Assembly (NCBI GenBank): GCA_963770375.1
Contig: CAVYPM010000007.1
Location: 269,971-333,970, forward strand
DNA length: 64,000 bases
Direction: 5' to 3'
Source of the DNA: DASVBE01 sp963770375
GTDB taxonomy: Bacteria > Actinomycetota > Actinomycetes > Streptosporangiales > Streptosporangiaceae
A program made the position numbers and the translations under genes. The notes under the pieces are model-generated. The model did not search any database and was not told the DNA's origin. It saw nothing but the letters and a program-made list of their open reading frames with translations. How positions within the stretch are numbered: position 1 is the first letter of the stretch; each line of letters opens with the position of its first letter. Shown here in pieces: positions 44,622-53,698 of the stretch.

Positions 44622-46709
44622 TCAGCTCTCCTTCGGGCGTGCGGGGCGGATCAGCAGGCTGCCGCACGGATCGACGGTGGCGGCGTGGCCGGGCAGGATC
44701 AGCGTGGTGGAGTCCATCTCGGTGACGATCGCGGGCCCGTCGATCACGTCGCCGGCCCGCAGCTCCGCCCGGTCGTACACGGGCCGCGTCCGGCCAGCCG
44801 CCGTCCACGTAGATCCGGGAGTAACCGGTCCTGGCCGCGGCCGGGTCCCCGGTGCCGGGCTCCAGCGTGGTGGGCGCCACCTCGGGGCCGCGGCCCGCTG
44901 ACCGAGGCCCGGGCGTTGACCAGCTCGTGGTCGGCTGCCGAGCACGAACGAGAACAGCCGCTCGTGCTCGGCGTCGAACTGCCCGGCGATGGCGGCCAGC
45001 GCGCCGTCCGGGTCGTCCAGCCAGGCCGGGTCGATGTCGAGCGGGATGTCGAAGCCCTGGCCGAAGTACCGGACGTCCACCTGGTAGGCGGTCTCCTGGT
45101 CAGCCGCGGCGACGCCCTGCTGCGACCAGCCGCTCCGACGCGGCCGCGGACAGGTCGTGCAGGATCGCGGCCAGCTCGGCGCCGGTCAGGTCGGCGAACC
45201 GGCGCAGGCAGGTGCGGGCCGACTCGTCCCGGGCCGAGGTGGTCGCGTCGCCGAGCGCGCACAGCACGCCGGGCGACGGCGGCACGATCACCGGCCAGGC
45301 GCCGGTCAGCCTGCCCAGCGCGTTGGCGTGCAGCGGGCCGGCGCCGCCGAACGCGACGAGCGCGAAGTCCCGCGGGTCGAAGCCCTGCTGGACGCTGACC
45401 AGCCGCAGCCCGCCGAGCATGTTCTCGTTGACGATGTCGACGATGCCCGGCCGCGGCCGCCTCCGCGCTCGGCAGGCCCATCGCGTCGGCGATCTTCTGC
45501 ACGGCGGCCCGCGCCGCGCTCGGCGTCCAGGGTGATCTCGCCGCCCGCCAGCGACGGTGGGCAGGTAGCCGAGCACCAGGTTGGCGTCGGTGACGGTCGG
45601 CTCGCTGCCGCCCTTGCCGTAGGCCGACCGGGCCCGGGTCGGCGCCCGCCGACTGCGGGCCGACCCGCAGCGCCCGGGTCAGCTCGGGCACGTGCGCGAT
45701 CGAGCCGCCGCCTGCGCCGACCGTGCGCACGTCCACCGCGGCCGCCCGGACGGTCAGGTCGCCGACCTTGGTCTCCCGGCCGATCCGCGGCCGCAGGCCC
45801 TGGACCAGGGCGACGTCGGTGGACGTCCCGCCCATGTCGAAGGTGAGCAGGTCGTGGTGGCCGGACTGCTCGGCCACCCAGACCGCGCCGGTCACCCCGC
45901 CGGCCGGGCCGGACAGCAGCATCGTGACCGGGGCGCCGATGGCGGCCGTCGGCCGCGGCCAGGCCGCCGTCGCTGCGCAGGATGGACAGTCGCCGCGCGG
46001 ACCCCGTCCGCGCGCGAGCTGGTCGCTGAGGTTGGCCGAGGTAGCGCTGGCCACCTGCGGCTGGACGTAGCCGTTGGCCACGGTGGTCAGCGTCCGCTCG
46101 TACTCGCGCAACTCGGGCAGCACGACGCAGGACAGGGACACCGGCACGCCGGGCAGCTCCTCGGCGGCCAGCTCGGCCGAGCCGGCGTTCGTGCTCGTCG
46201 TTGGCGAACGCGTTGATCAGCGAGACGGCCAGCGCCTCGATCCCGGCCGCGCGCAGCTGCCGCAGGCCGGCCCGGGCCGCGTCCTCGTCCAGCTCGCGGA
46301 CGACCGTGCCGTCGCTGCCGATCCGCTCCGGCACCTCGACGGTGTTCTCCAGCGCGGCCAGCGGCTCCGGCTTGGGCCAGATGATCCAGCCGGCCAGACC
46401 GCCCGGCACGAACGACCGGGCGATCTGCAGTACCTGCCGGAAGCCCTCGGTGGTGACCAGCCCGACCGTCGCGCCCTTGCCCTCCAGGATCGCGTTGGTG
46501 GCCACGGTCGTGCCGTGCAGCACGTGGGCGATCGCGCTGCGGTCGACCCCGGCCTGCGCGCAGACCATGTCGATGCCGTGCAGCACCCCGACCGACTGGT
46601 CCTGCGGCGTGGAGGCCGTCTTGGCCCGCCAGGTCGATCCGGCTTGCTCGTCGACGAGCAGCACGTCGGTGAAGGTGCCGCCGACGTCTACCCCGAGGCG
46701 ATAGCTCAT
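44622..46709 (-). CDS. hyuA: hydantoinase A / oxoprolinase-type ATPase subunit (many frameshifts)
   Basis: The first 150 residues are clean: MSYRLGVDVGGTFTDVLLVD (phosphate-binding actin-fold loop), HVLHGTTVATNAILEGKGA and GLVTTEGFRQVLQIARSFVPGG. Later blocks include LSILRSDGG, GAPVTMLLSGPAGGVTGA, LLTFDMGGTSTDVALVQG, RTVGAGGGSIAHV, LVAFGGAGPLHANAL and VRYFGQGFDIPLDID, all standard for HyuA. At least ten frame changes lie between 46195 and 44780, mostly single extra bases. It is ATP-dependent and pairs with HyuB. Stop is 3 bp before the hyuB start. Confidence 0.8.
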
Positions 46710-46726
46710 GCGGTGCTCCTGTCTGG

Positions 46727-47966
46727 TCAGATGATGGCGGCTTCGCGCAGCCTGGCTCGCTCGTCCGGGCCGAGCCCGAGCAGGCCGCCCCAGACGTGTT
46801 CGTTGTGCTCGCCCAGCGCGGGTCCGGCGGAACGGACCGCCCCGGGGGTGACGGACAGCTTGGGCACGACGTTCTGCATCGGCAGCGGCCCGAAGTCCGG
46901 GTGCGGGACCTCGACGATCGCCTCCCGCGCGGCGAAGTGCGGGTCGGCCAGCATGTCCCTGGCCCGGAAGATCCGCCCGGCCGGGACGCCGGCCTCGTGC
47001 AGCCGGGCCAGCAGGTCGTCCGCGGCCAGCGTGCCGGTCCATTCCGCGATGAGGTTGTCCAGCTCGGTCATGGCCGCGCCGCGGGCCCCGTGGGTGGCGA
47101 ACCGCGGGTCCGCGGCCAGCCCCGGCGCGTCCATCGCGCCCGCCAGCCGGCCGAACACGGTGTCCTGGTTGGCCGCGATCAGCACCAGGTCGCCGTCGCC
47201 GGTGGGGTAGACGTTGCTGGGCGCCACGTTGGGCAGCACCGCGCCGGTCCGCTCGCGCTGGTAGCCGGCCACCGCCCACTCCGGGATCAGCGACTCCATC
47301 ATGCCGAGCACGGCCTCGTAGATCGCTGAATCCACGACCTGGCCGCGGCCTGAGCGCTCCCGGTGGTGCAGCGCGACCAGCGTGCCCAGGCAGGCGAAGG
47401 TGGCCGCGAGCGAGTCGCCGAGCGAGATCCCGGCCCGCACCGGGACCTCGCCGGGGCGCCCATCACGTACCGGATGCCGCCCATCGCCTCGCCGATCGAG
47501 CCGAACCCGGCCCGCGCCGAGTACGGGCCGGTCTGCCCGTAGCCGGACACCCGGGTGATCACCAGCCGCGGGTTGTCCTGCCACAGCTGGTCCGGGCCGA
47601 GCCCCCAGCGCTCCAGCGTGCCCGGCCGGAAGTTCTCCACCAGCACGTCGGCCGTGCCGAGCAGGCGGCGCAGCAGGTCCTGGCCCTCGGGGGCGCGCAG
47701 GTTGCAGGTGACCGACATCTTGTTCCTGGCCACCACCGGCCACCACAGCGACTTGCCGTGCGGCTTCTCCCGGCCCCATTCGCGCATCGGGTCGCCGCGG
47801 CCGGGGTCCTCCACCTTGATCACCTCGGCGCCGAAGTCGCCGAGCAGCTGGCCGCAGAACGGGCCGGCCAGCAGCTGGCCGAGCTCGACCACGCGCAGGT
47901 CACCCAGTGGTAGCTGGCCCCGTGGTGGCTCGCCCCGTGGTGGCTCAGCAGCGGTAGCTCGCTCAC
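46727..47966 (-). CDS. CaiB/BaiF (formyl-CoA-transferase family) CoA transferase (two frame changes)
   Basis: About 400 residues: LPLGDLRVVELGQLLAGPFCGQ, GAEVIKVEDPGRGDPMREWG, NKMSVTCNLRAPEGQDLL, ENFRPGTLERWGL, ITRVSGYGQTGPY (YSxRAGF region), ISLGDSLAATFACLGTLVAL and RDMLADPHFAAREAIVEVPHP. The catalytic aspartate of the family is expected at GDP/EDP. It moves CoA between carboxylic acids. The GTG start at 47966 overlaps the gntR stop and has GGAGGTGA upstream. Near 47459 one base is missing (a run of C). Inside the N-terminal coding region a 15-bp tandem array has one 14-bp unit that shifts the frame. Confidence 0.82.
47901..47959. repeat. 15-bp tandem array at the caiB N-terminus
   Basis: On the minus strand the units are AGCTACCGCTGCTG (14 bp), AGCCACCACGGGGCG, AGCCACCACGGGGCC and AGCTACCACTGGGTG. 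Restoring the short unit to 15 bp puts GTG-AGC-GAG-CTA-CCG in frame with LPLGDLRVVELG and gives pentapeptides LPLL-x / PPRG-E / PPRG-Q / LPLG. The array is thus an in-frame coding minisatellite with one slipped base. Confidence 0.8.
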
Positions 47967-48616
47967 GGCGTCACCTCCGCGGAATCGCCGAGCATGGTCG
48001 CCCGGGCGTTGTACAGGTGGCTGCGCATGACCGCCTCGGCCCACTCCGGCTCCCGGGCCCGGGCCGCCTCGACCATCTCCACGTGGTGGGCCAGGCTGCG
48101 GGCCAGCGCGCCGGGGCTGTAGTGCTGGAAGTTCTGCCGGACCACGGCCGCGTGGGTGACCGTGGTGAGCGAGGAGGCCAGCTGCGGGTTCCGCGCCTCG
48201 GCCACGAACAGGCCGTGGAACTGGCGGTTCAGCTCGACGATCGCGGCCAGGTCCTGGCCGTCGCCGGGCCGGCCCACCGCGCACATCTGCCCGGCCAGCC
48301 CGGACAGCTCGTCCAGCTGCGCCCCGGTCAGCCGGGGCACCGCCTGGCGGACCGCGTACGGCTCGAGCCGGAGCCGGACCTCGAAGATCTCCCGCAGCTC
48401 GGCGGTGCTCCACGAGGTCACCCGGGCGCCGCGGTTCGGGCTCAGCTCGACCAGCCCCTCGGCGGCCAGCCGGGACAGCGCCTCGCGGATCGGGGTCCGG
48501 CTCACCGACAGCTGCCGGGCCAGGTCGACCTCGCCGATCCGGGCGCCGGCCGGGATCCGCCCGGCCAGGATGCTCTCCCGGATGACGTCAGCGGCCTGCT
48601 CAGCAGCCTGTCGCAC
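47963..48616 (-). CDS. GntR/FadR-type regulator
   Basis: 217 residues. The winged helix is AADVIRESILAGRIPAGARIGEVDLARQLSVSRTPIREALSRLAAEGLVE. The C-terminal FCD domain has EIFEVRLRLEPYAVRQAV and LNRQFHGLFVAEA with His residues for metal or ligand binding (also SLAHHVEMVEAA). The frame is open to 48748, but GTG at 48616 is preferred: AGGGAG precedes it, and the upstream part would swallow an operator palindrome. It is the first gene of the caiB-hyuAB operon, is coupled to caiB, and diverges from the HMG-CoA-lyase gene. It probably binds the TTGCATGCAA sites and responds to a pathway acid. Confidence 0.87.
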   Translation of the reverse strand: MRQAAEQAADVIRESILAGRIPAGARIGEVDLARQLSVSRTPIREALSRLAAEGLVELSPNRGARVTSWSTAELREIFEVRLRLEPYAVRQAVPRLTGAQLDELSGLAGQMCAVGRPGDGQDLAAIVELNRQFHGLFVAEARNPQLASSLTTVTHAAVVRQNFQHYSPGALARSLAHHVEMVEAARAREPEWAEAVMRSHLYNARATMLGDSAEVTP

Positions 48617-48650
48617 GGCGCTCCCTGGGCTCGCGGACGGAGGGACGCGG

Positions 48651-48662
48651 ATTGCATGCAAT
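48651..48662. promoter_or_regulatory. GntR operator palindrome 1
   Basis: ATTGCATGCAAT, a perfect 12-bp palindrome 35 bp upstream of the GntR start, in an AT-richer patch. Its core recurs at 48756. Confidence 0.75.
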
Positions 48663-48755
48663 ATTGGCGGCGGCTCGCCTGGGAGCGCAAGACCCGGCCC
48701 GCAAATGCCGTAATCCTCACTCCTGACAGTCAGAACCCGAGCGTGCAACCATATG

Positions 48756-48765
48756 TTGCATGCAA
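48756..48765. promoter_or_regulatory. GntR operator palindrome 2
   Basis: TTGCATGCAA overlaps the ATG (48760) of the HMG-CoA-lyase gene, about 104 bp from site 1. The identical core at both divergent starts suggests one regulator represses both arms. Confidence 0.75.
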
Positions 48766-49650
48766 TCCGTGCAGGTGGTCGAAGTTGCCCCGCGGGACGG
48801 GCTGCAGAACGAGCGGGCGATCCTGCCCACCGAGGCCAAGCTCGAGCTGATCACCGCGCTGGCCGCGACCGGCGTGCGGCGGATCGAGGTGACCAGCTTC
48901 GTCAGCCAGGCCCGGGTGCCGCAGCTGGCCGACAGCGAGGCGCTGTGCGCCCGGCTGCCGCGCGGCCGGGTCTCCTGGATCGGGCTGGTGCTCAACGAGC
49001 GCGGTCTGGACCGGGCCATCCGTGCCGGGGTGGACGAGGTCAACGTGGTGGTCGTGGCCACGAACCGTTCAGCGAGCGCAACCAGGGCGTCAGCACCGCC
49101 GGGGCGATCGCGGCGTGGGACCGGATGGCGGTGCGGGCCAGGGCGGCCGGGCTGCGCACCACGGTGACGATCGCCGCCGCGTTCGGCTGCCCGTTCGAGG
49201 GCGAGGTCGCGCCCGAGCGGGTCGCCGCCGTGCTCGCGCCAGTGCGTGCAGGCGCAGCCCGACGAGGTGGCGCTGGCCGACACGATCGGCGTCGGCGTGC
49301 CGGCCGGGGTCCGCGCGCTGGCCGACGTGGCCGCGGACGCCGCCCCGGGCATCCCGCTCCGCTGGCACTTCCACAACACCCGCAACACCGGCTACGCGAA
49401 CGCGATCACCGCGGTCGAGCGGGGCGCCGCCGCGCTCGACGCCAGCGCGGGCGGCATCGGCGGCTGCCCGTTCGCGCCCGCCGCGACCGGCAACATCGCC
49501 ACCGAGGACCTGCTCTACCTGCTGCACCGCTCCGGCGTGCAGACCGGCATGTCCCTGCCGGCCCTGGAGCCCGCCACCAACCTCCTGGCCGGCGCCCTGG
49601 GCACCCCTGTCCCTGGCCTCCTCAGCCGGGCGGGCCCGTTTCCGGGCTGA
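48760..49650 (+). CDS. hydroxymethylglutaryl-CoA-lyase-like enzyme (two frame changes)
   Basis: About 297 residues: VEVAPRDGLQNERAILPTEAK is the catalytic strand of HMG-CoA lyase/citramalate-synthase TIM barrels (R-D-G-Q for substrate and metal). FSERNQGVSTAGAIAAWDRM, ALADTIGVGVPAGV and WHFHNTRNTGYANA (metal His pair) follow. GGIGGCPFAPAATGNIATEDLLYLL is the lyase signature with the active-site Cys. One base is missing near 49066 and one extra near 49232. It cleaves HMG-CoA or a related 3-hydroxyacyl-CoA. With a CaiB transferase under the same operators, a CoA-activation and lyase sequence is likely. The 3' end overlaps the histidine kinase by 29 bp. Confidence 0.85.
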
Positions 49651-51031
49651 GCCCGTCGCGGGCGGTCATGCTGACCCGCGCCCCGCCTTCCGGCCGGTTC
49701 TCCGCCCAGGCCCGGCCGCCGTGCGCGGCGGCGATGGCCTGGACCACAGCCAGGCCCAGGCCCGCCCGGCCCGGGCGGCTGCCGGGCGCACCCGGCGGGG
49801 CGAACGGCTCGAACGCGCGGCTGGCCAGGCCCGCCCCGAAGCCGGGCCCGGTGTCCTCGACGGTCAGCAGCACCGTGCCGTCGTCCGCGCTGAGCCGCAC
49901 GCCGACCTCGCCGCCGGGCGGGGTATGCCGCAGGGCGTTTCCGACCAGGTTGCCGATCGCCTGCCGGAACCAGGCGGGATCGACCAGGACGACGGTGTCC
50001 TCCGCGGTGACGGCGAGCCTGATGCCCGGCGGGGCGGTCGCGCTGGCCCGGAGGCGGGCGTCGTCGGCCAGGTCGGCCAGCGAGGTGCGGGCCCGCCGGA
50101 GGGGCAGCGTCCCGTCCCGTGACCTGGACAGCACGAGCAGATCCTCGGTCAGCCGGGTGAGGTGCTCATTCTCCTCGGACACGCTGCGCAGCGCGGCGGT
50201 CAGATCGGCGGCCGTAGCCGGGCCGGACAGGGCCAGGTCCAGGTCGATGCGCTGGATGGCCAGCGGGGTCCGGAGTTCATGGCTGGCCCGTTCGATGAGC
50301 CGGCGCTCCCGGTCCACCGATTCCTCGATCCGGCCGAGCATCTCGTTCAGGGTCCGGCCCAGCAGCGCGATCTCGTCCCGGCCCGCGGGCTGGGTCAGCC
50401 GCGGGCCCGGGCCGGCCCCGGTGACGGCCGTGATGCCCGCGGCCTGCTGCCGCATCCGCTCCACCGGGCGCAGCGCCCGGGCCAGCACCAGCCAGGCGGC
50501 CAGCGAGATGAGCACGAGCCCGCCGGCCCCGGCCACCGCCAGGGTGGCCGCGAGGCCGGTCAGCGCGTCCTGCCGGTCCTGCAGCGAGGCGCCGGCGATG
50601 ACCACGACCCGCCCGCCAGGCACCCGTACCGGCACCGCCAGGATCCTGGCCACGTTGTCGATCCCGGGGATCCTCCGCTCGGTCCACAGCGGCCGGCGTA
50701 CCTGGCGGACCTGCCCGGCAGGCAGCAGCCGCTGGCCGGCGATGAGCGGGCTGGACTGGGTGATCCGGCCCGTGGCCGTGGCGATCTGCGCGAACACCTC
50801 GTCGCTCTCGATGAGCGTGGGCCGGGCCCCGGTCAGTCCCGGCCCTTGCTCCTGCAGGTCGGTGGCCAGCAGCTCGGCCCGGGAGCGGAGCCCCGCGTCG
50901 ACGGCGGCCAGCAGGTCGGCGCCGGTCCTGGCGTAGACGAACCCGCTCAGCCCGCTGATCAGCAGGGCCATCGCGGCGGCGAACGCGGCAGTGAGCCGCC
51001 ACCTAATCGGGAGCGTGGTCCAGCGCGTCAT
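49622..51031 (-). CDS. sensor histidine kinase
   Basis: 469 residues. Two transmembrane helices (LTAAFAAAMALLISGLSGFVYA and LAVAGAGGLVLISLAAWLVLARA) flank an extracytoplasmic domain of about 125 residues. A HAMP domain follows, then the H-box ASHELRTPLA with phospho-accepting His251, N-box NLVGNALRHTPPGG, G1 DTGPGFG and G2 GRAGLGLAVVQAIAAAHGG. It pairs with the OmpR-type regulator, whose gene it overlaps by 29 bp. Signal unknown; cell-envelope stress is a common input for this type. Confidence 0.9.
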   Translation of the reverse strand: MTRWTTLPIRWRLTAAFAAAMALLISGLSGFVYARTGADLLAAVDAGLRSRAELLATDLQEQGPGLTGARPTLIESDEVFAQIATATGRITQSSPLIAGQRLLPAGQVRQVRRPLWTERRIPGIDNVARILAVPVRVPGGRVVVIAGASLQDRQDALTGLAATLAVAGAGGLVLISLAAWLVLARALRPVERMRQQAAGITAVTGAGPGPRLTQPAGRDEIALLGRTLNEMLGRIEESVDRERRLIERASHELRTPLAIQRIDLDLALSGPATAADLTAALRSVSEENEHLTRLTEDLLVLSRSRDGTLPLRRARTSLADLADDARLRASATAPPGIRLAVTAEDTVVLVDPAWFRQAIGNLVGNALRHTPPGGEVGVRLSADDGTVLLTVEDTGPGFGAGLASRAFEPFAPPGAPGSRPGRAGLGLAVVQAIAAAHGGRAWAENRPEGGARVSMTARDGLSPETGPPG

Positions 51032-51707
51032 CGTGTATCCGGTAGCCGGTCCCGCGGACGGTCTGCAGGCTCGACCGGCGGTAGGGGCGGTCGATCTTCT
51101 CGCGCAGCGTACGGACGTAGACGTCCACGATGCGCGGGTCGCCGTCGAAGGCGTAGTCCCACACGTGCTCGATCAGCCGCCGCCGGGTCAGCGCCTCACC
51201 GGCGTGCCGCATGAGGTACTCGAGCAGCGCGAACTCGGTCCTGGTCAGGCCGATGAGGCCGGCCGCACGTCGCACCTCGTGCCGGGCCGGGTCCAGGGAC
51301 AGGTCGCCCACGGTCAGCACCGCGGGCCTGGCCACCGCCCCGCGCCGGATCAGCGCCCGCACCCGGGCCAGGAACTCCGGCAGGTGGAACGGCTTGGGCA
51401 GGTAGTCGTCGGCGCCGGCGTCCAGGCCGCGGACCCGGTCCCGCACCGCGTCCCTGGCCGTGACCATCAGCACCGGCACCCAGCAGCCGGCCTGGCGGAG
51501 CCGGCGGCACACCTCGAACCCGTCGGCCTGCTGGCCCGCGGCGTCCAGGATCACGTCCAGGACCACGACGTCGTAGCCGTGCTCGCAGGCCAGCCAGACC
51601 GCGTCCACGGCGGACGCGGTGACGTCGACGGCGTAGCCCTCGCGCTCCAGGCCCAGCTTCAGCAGCGCGGCCATCTTGGCGGAATCCTCGACCACCAGGA
51701 TCCGCAT
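51003..51707 (-). CDS. OmpR/PhoB-type response regulator
   Basis: 234 residues. The receiver domain has the acidic pocket (VVED), phospho-acceptor Asp51 (VVVLDVIL), the conserved Thr/Lys (VTARD and PKPF). The C-terminal winged helix has LTRTEFALLEYLMRHAGEALTRRRLIEHVW and DVYVRTLREKID, ending VRGTGYRI. A six-residue acidic loop after Asp51 (DAAGQQ) is slightly longer than usual. It is translationally coupled to the kinase, and probably controls the secreted-protein gene 28 bp upstream as part of the same unit. Confidence 0.9.
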   Translation of the reverse strand: MRILVVEDSAKMAALLKLGLEREGYAVDVTASAVDAVWLACEHGYDVVVLDVILDAAGQQADGFEVCRRLRQAGCWVPVLMVTARDAVRDRVRGLDAGADDYLPKPFHLPEFLARVRALIRRGAVARPAVLTVGDLSLDPARHEVRRAAGLIGLTRTEFALLEYLMRHAGEALTRRRLIEHVWDYAFDGDPRIVDVYVRTLREKIDRPYRRSSLQTVRGTGYRIHDDALDHAPD

Positions 51708-51734
51708 CTGGTGATCACCCCCTCGCCACCCGGG

Positions 51735-52486
51735 TCAGCCGGTGACCCGGACCAGCCGGGCGGTCTCGGCCGGCCCGTGGACGGCCCGCTCCAGCACGAT
51801 GCCGATGCCCGGCGCGTAGATCTTCTGGTCGATGACCACGGGTTCCAGCCGGGTGAACTCCAGCGACACCAGGATGTGCCGGAAGGTCCCGGCCCGGCTG
51901 GCGAGCGTCCCGCCCCTGATCACCGTCCATGCGGTGTCCTCAGCTGCTCCCTTCAGGTACTCCTGACGGTACGCCTGGGGCACGCGAGGGTGCGCGGTCA
52001 TGATGATGCCGGGTTCGGCGTCGTGCCGCCCGGCCAGCCACGAGCCTGACCGGTCGACCTTGCCGTGGCCGGGGAACGCGGCGGTGTCGCTCGCCGAGAT
52101 ACCACACGGTGCCCTGCTTGTCCTGGGCGTACCAGTCGGTGGTCCGCTCCAGCACCCGGCCGCGGTGGGTGGACACGTCGGTCACCGTCGGTGGCGGTGA
52201 TGCCCTCGATCACCCTCGTCCGGCCGGTGACGTGCACCCGGTCCACCTGCGTGACACCGTCCTTCACCCCCCGGTAGATCCAGGTCCGGCCGCGTGGCAG
52301 CGGGAAGTACGGGTTGCTGACCACGGGCACGAAGTCAGCCGGGTCCAGCACCGGCTCGTAGCCGGCCCGGGCCTGGGGACGGGCCTGGTCCCCGGCCTGT
52401 GCCCGGGCGGTAACCGCCGGGAGCAGGCCCGCGGACACGGCCGCCAGGGCCGTGGCCGTCAGTACGGCAATCCTCGTTCGCTTCAC
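51735..52486 (-). CDS. hypothetical secreted protein upstream of a two-component system (frame changes)
   Basis: About 250 residues after repair. GTG at 52486 (VKRTRIAVLTATALAAVSAG...ARAQA) gives a clear Sec signal peptide with GGGGAAA upstream. The mature part reads YEPVLDPADFVPVVSNPYFPLPRGRTWIYRG, DRVHVTGRTRVIEG, VLERTTDWYAQDKQGTVWYLGE, and then AYRQEYLKGAAEDTAWTV and PVVIDQKIYAPGIGIV. The NPYFPLPRGRTWIYRG block with WYAQDKQGTVWYLGE is a family seen in secreted actinobacterial proteins of unknown role. Frame changes lie near 52195 and 52095. It may be an extracytoplasmic partner of the sensor kinase. Confidence 0.65.
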
Positions 52487-52583
52487 CGGTTTCCCCTCTC
52501 CTGCGCGATGGACTGCAGGATTACCCCGCGCCGCATGAAGAACCGGTGAAGATCGGCCCGGCCCGCCGGCCCCTCCCAAAGCG

Positions 52584-52600
52584 ATCGATGTGACATCGAT
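52584..52600. promoter_or_regulatory. operator palindrome A of the catabolic operon
   Basis: ATCGATGTGACATCGAT, a near-perfect 17-nt palindrome with a GT-N-AC core as bound by GntR-family proteins, about 90 bp upstream of the DUF6282 start. Confidence 0.75.
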
Positions 52601-52615
52601 GGGGTTAGCGGCCTC

Positions 52616-52630
52616 TCGATGTCACATCGA
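52616..52630. promoter_or_regulatory. operator palindrome B of the catabolic operon
   Basis: TCGATGTCACATCGA is the reverse complement of site A's core, 31 bp away centre to centre (three helical turns). The pair suits cooperative binding of two dimers. Confidence 0.75.
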
Positions 52631-52687
52631 TAGCCTGAACCAGCACCTGGTCCTGGAAGCCATCAACACGGGAGCCGCGGATGACCG

Positions 52688-53698
52688 ATGACGGCCGGAA
52701 GTAGCCTGGGCCCCCCGGGCATGCTGTCCAGCCTCACCCCCACGCCGTGGGCGAGGCAGCTCGTCCGCGGCGCCTTCGACCTGCACGTGCACATCGCGCC
52801 GGACGTGATGCAGCGCCGGATCACCGACCTCCAGCTGGCCCGGAGGTTCCGCGACGCGGGCCTGGCGGGCTTCGCGCTGAAGTCGCACTACGTGCCGACC
52901 GCGGAGCGCGCCGCGGTGCTCAACGAGGCCATGGACGGCGCGGTCGCGGTGATCGGCACGCTGACCCTCAACGCCGCGGTCGGCGGCATGAACCCGCTGG
53001 CGGTGGAGATCGCCGCGCGGGAGGGCGCGCGGATCGTGTGGCTGCCCACGCTGGACGCGGCCAACCACCGGGAGAAGCACGCGGATCTGCCCCCCGGCGC
53101 GACCCCGCCGATGTGGCTGGCCCTGCAGCGCGACCTGGACTCCCGCGGCATCACGGTGGACCCGGTGCCGGTGCTCGACGATGCGGGCCAGCCGCTGCCC
53201 GCTACCGCCGAGGTGCTCCGGCTGGCCGCCCGGCACCAGCTCGTGGTGGCCACCGGGCACCTGAGCGCCCGCGAGGCCCGGGCCGCGGCGCAGGCCGCGC
53301 TGGCCGCCGGGGTGCGGCACGTGATCGTCACCCACCCGGAGTTCCCGCAGCAGGACATGGCGCTGGACGACCAGGTGGCACTGGCCGGGCAGGGCGCGTT
53401 CCTCGAGCGCTGTTTCACCACGCCGTACACCGGCAAGTACGACTGGCCCCGGATGGTGGACAACATCCGGGCCACCGGGCCCGGGCAGACCATCATCACC
53501 ACCGACCTCGGCCAGCCCGCCAACCCCCCGGTCGAGGACGGGCTCGCGCTGATGGCGGACGCCCTGCACGGCGCGGGCTTCACCGACGAGGAGATCACGA
53601 CGATGACCGTCACGAACAGCCGCCTGCTGGCCGGCGCGCCGCCGATAGCAGCCGCACCGCCGTCTCCACCCGCACCGTCCTTCAGGAGTACGGAATGA
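52688..53698 (+). CDS. DUF6282-family metal-dependent hydrolase
   Basis: 336 residues. It has the start of an amidohydrolase/PHP-like barrel, FDLHVHIAPDVMQRRITD (HxH metal motif), then FALKSHYVPTAERA, VATGHLSAREA, VIVTHPEFPQQDMALDD and IITTDLGQPANPPVEDGLALM (Asp near the C-terminus of the barrel). These are plausible metal ligands of a mononuclear or binuclear site. The family has no assigned reaction that I know. It is the first gene of the GalB/GalC operon, so a lactone or ring-product hydrolase (as LigI is for 2-pyrone-4,6-dicarboxylate) is a reasonable inference. The start could also be at 52721. Confidence 0.78.
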   Translation: MTAGSSLGPPGMLSSLTPTPWARQLVRGAFDLHVHIAPDVMQRRITDLQLARRFRDAGLAGFALKSHYVPTAERAAVLNEAMDGAVAVIGTLTLNAAVGGMNPLAVEIAAREGARIVWLPTLDAANHREKHADLPPGATPPMWLALQRDLDSRGITVDPVPVLDDAGQPLPATAEVLRLAARHQLVVATGHLSAREARAAAQAALAAGVRHVIVTHPEFPQQDMALDDQVALAGQGAFLERCFTTPYTGKYDWPRMVDNIRATGPGQTIITTDLGQPANPPVEDGLALMADALHGAGFTDEEITTMTVTNSRLLAGAPPIAAAPPSPPAPSFRSTE

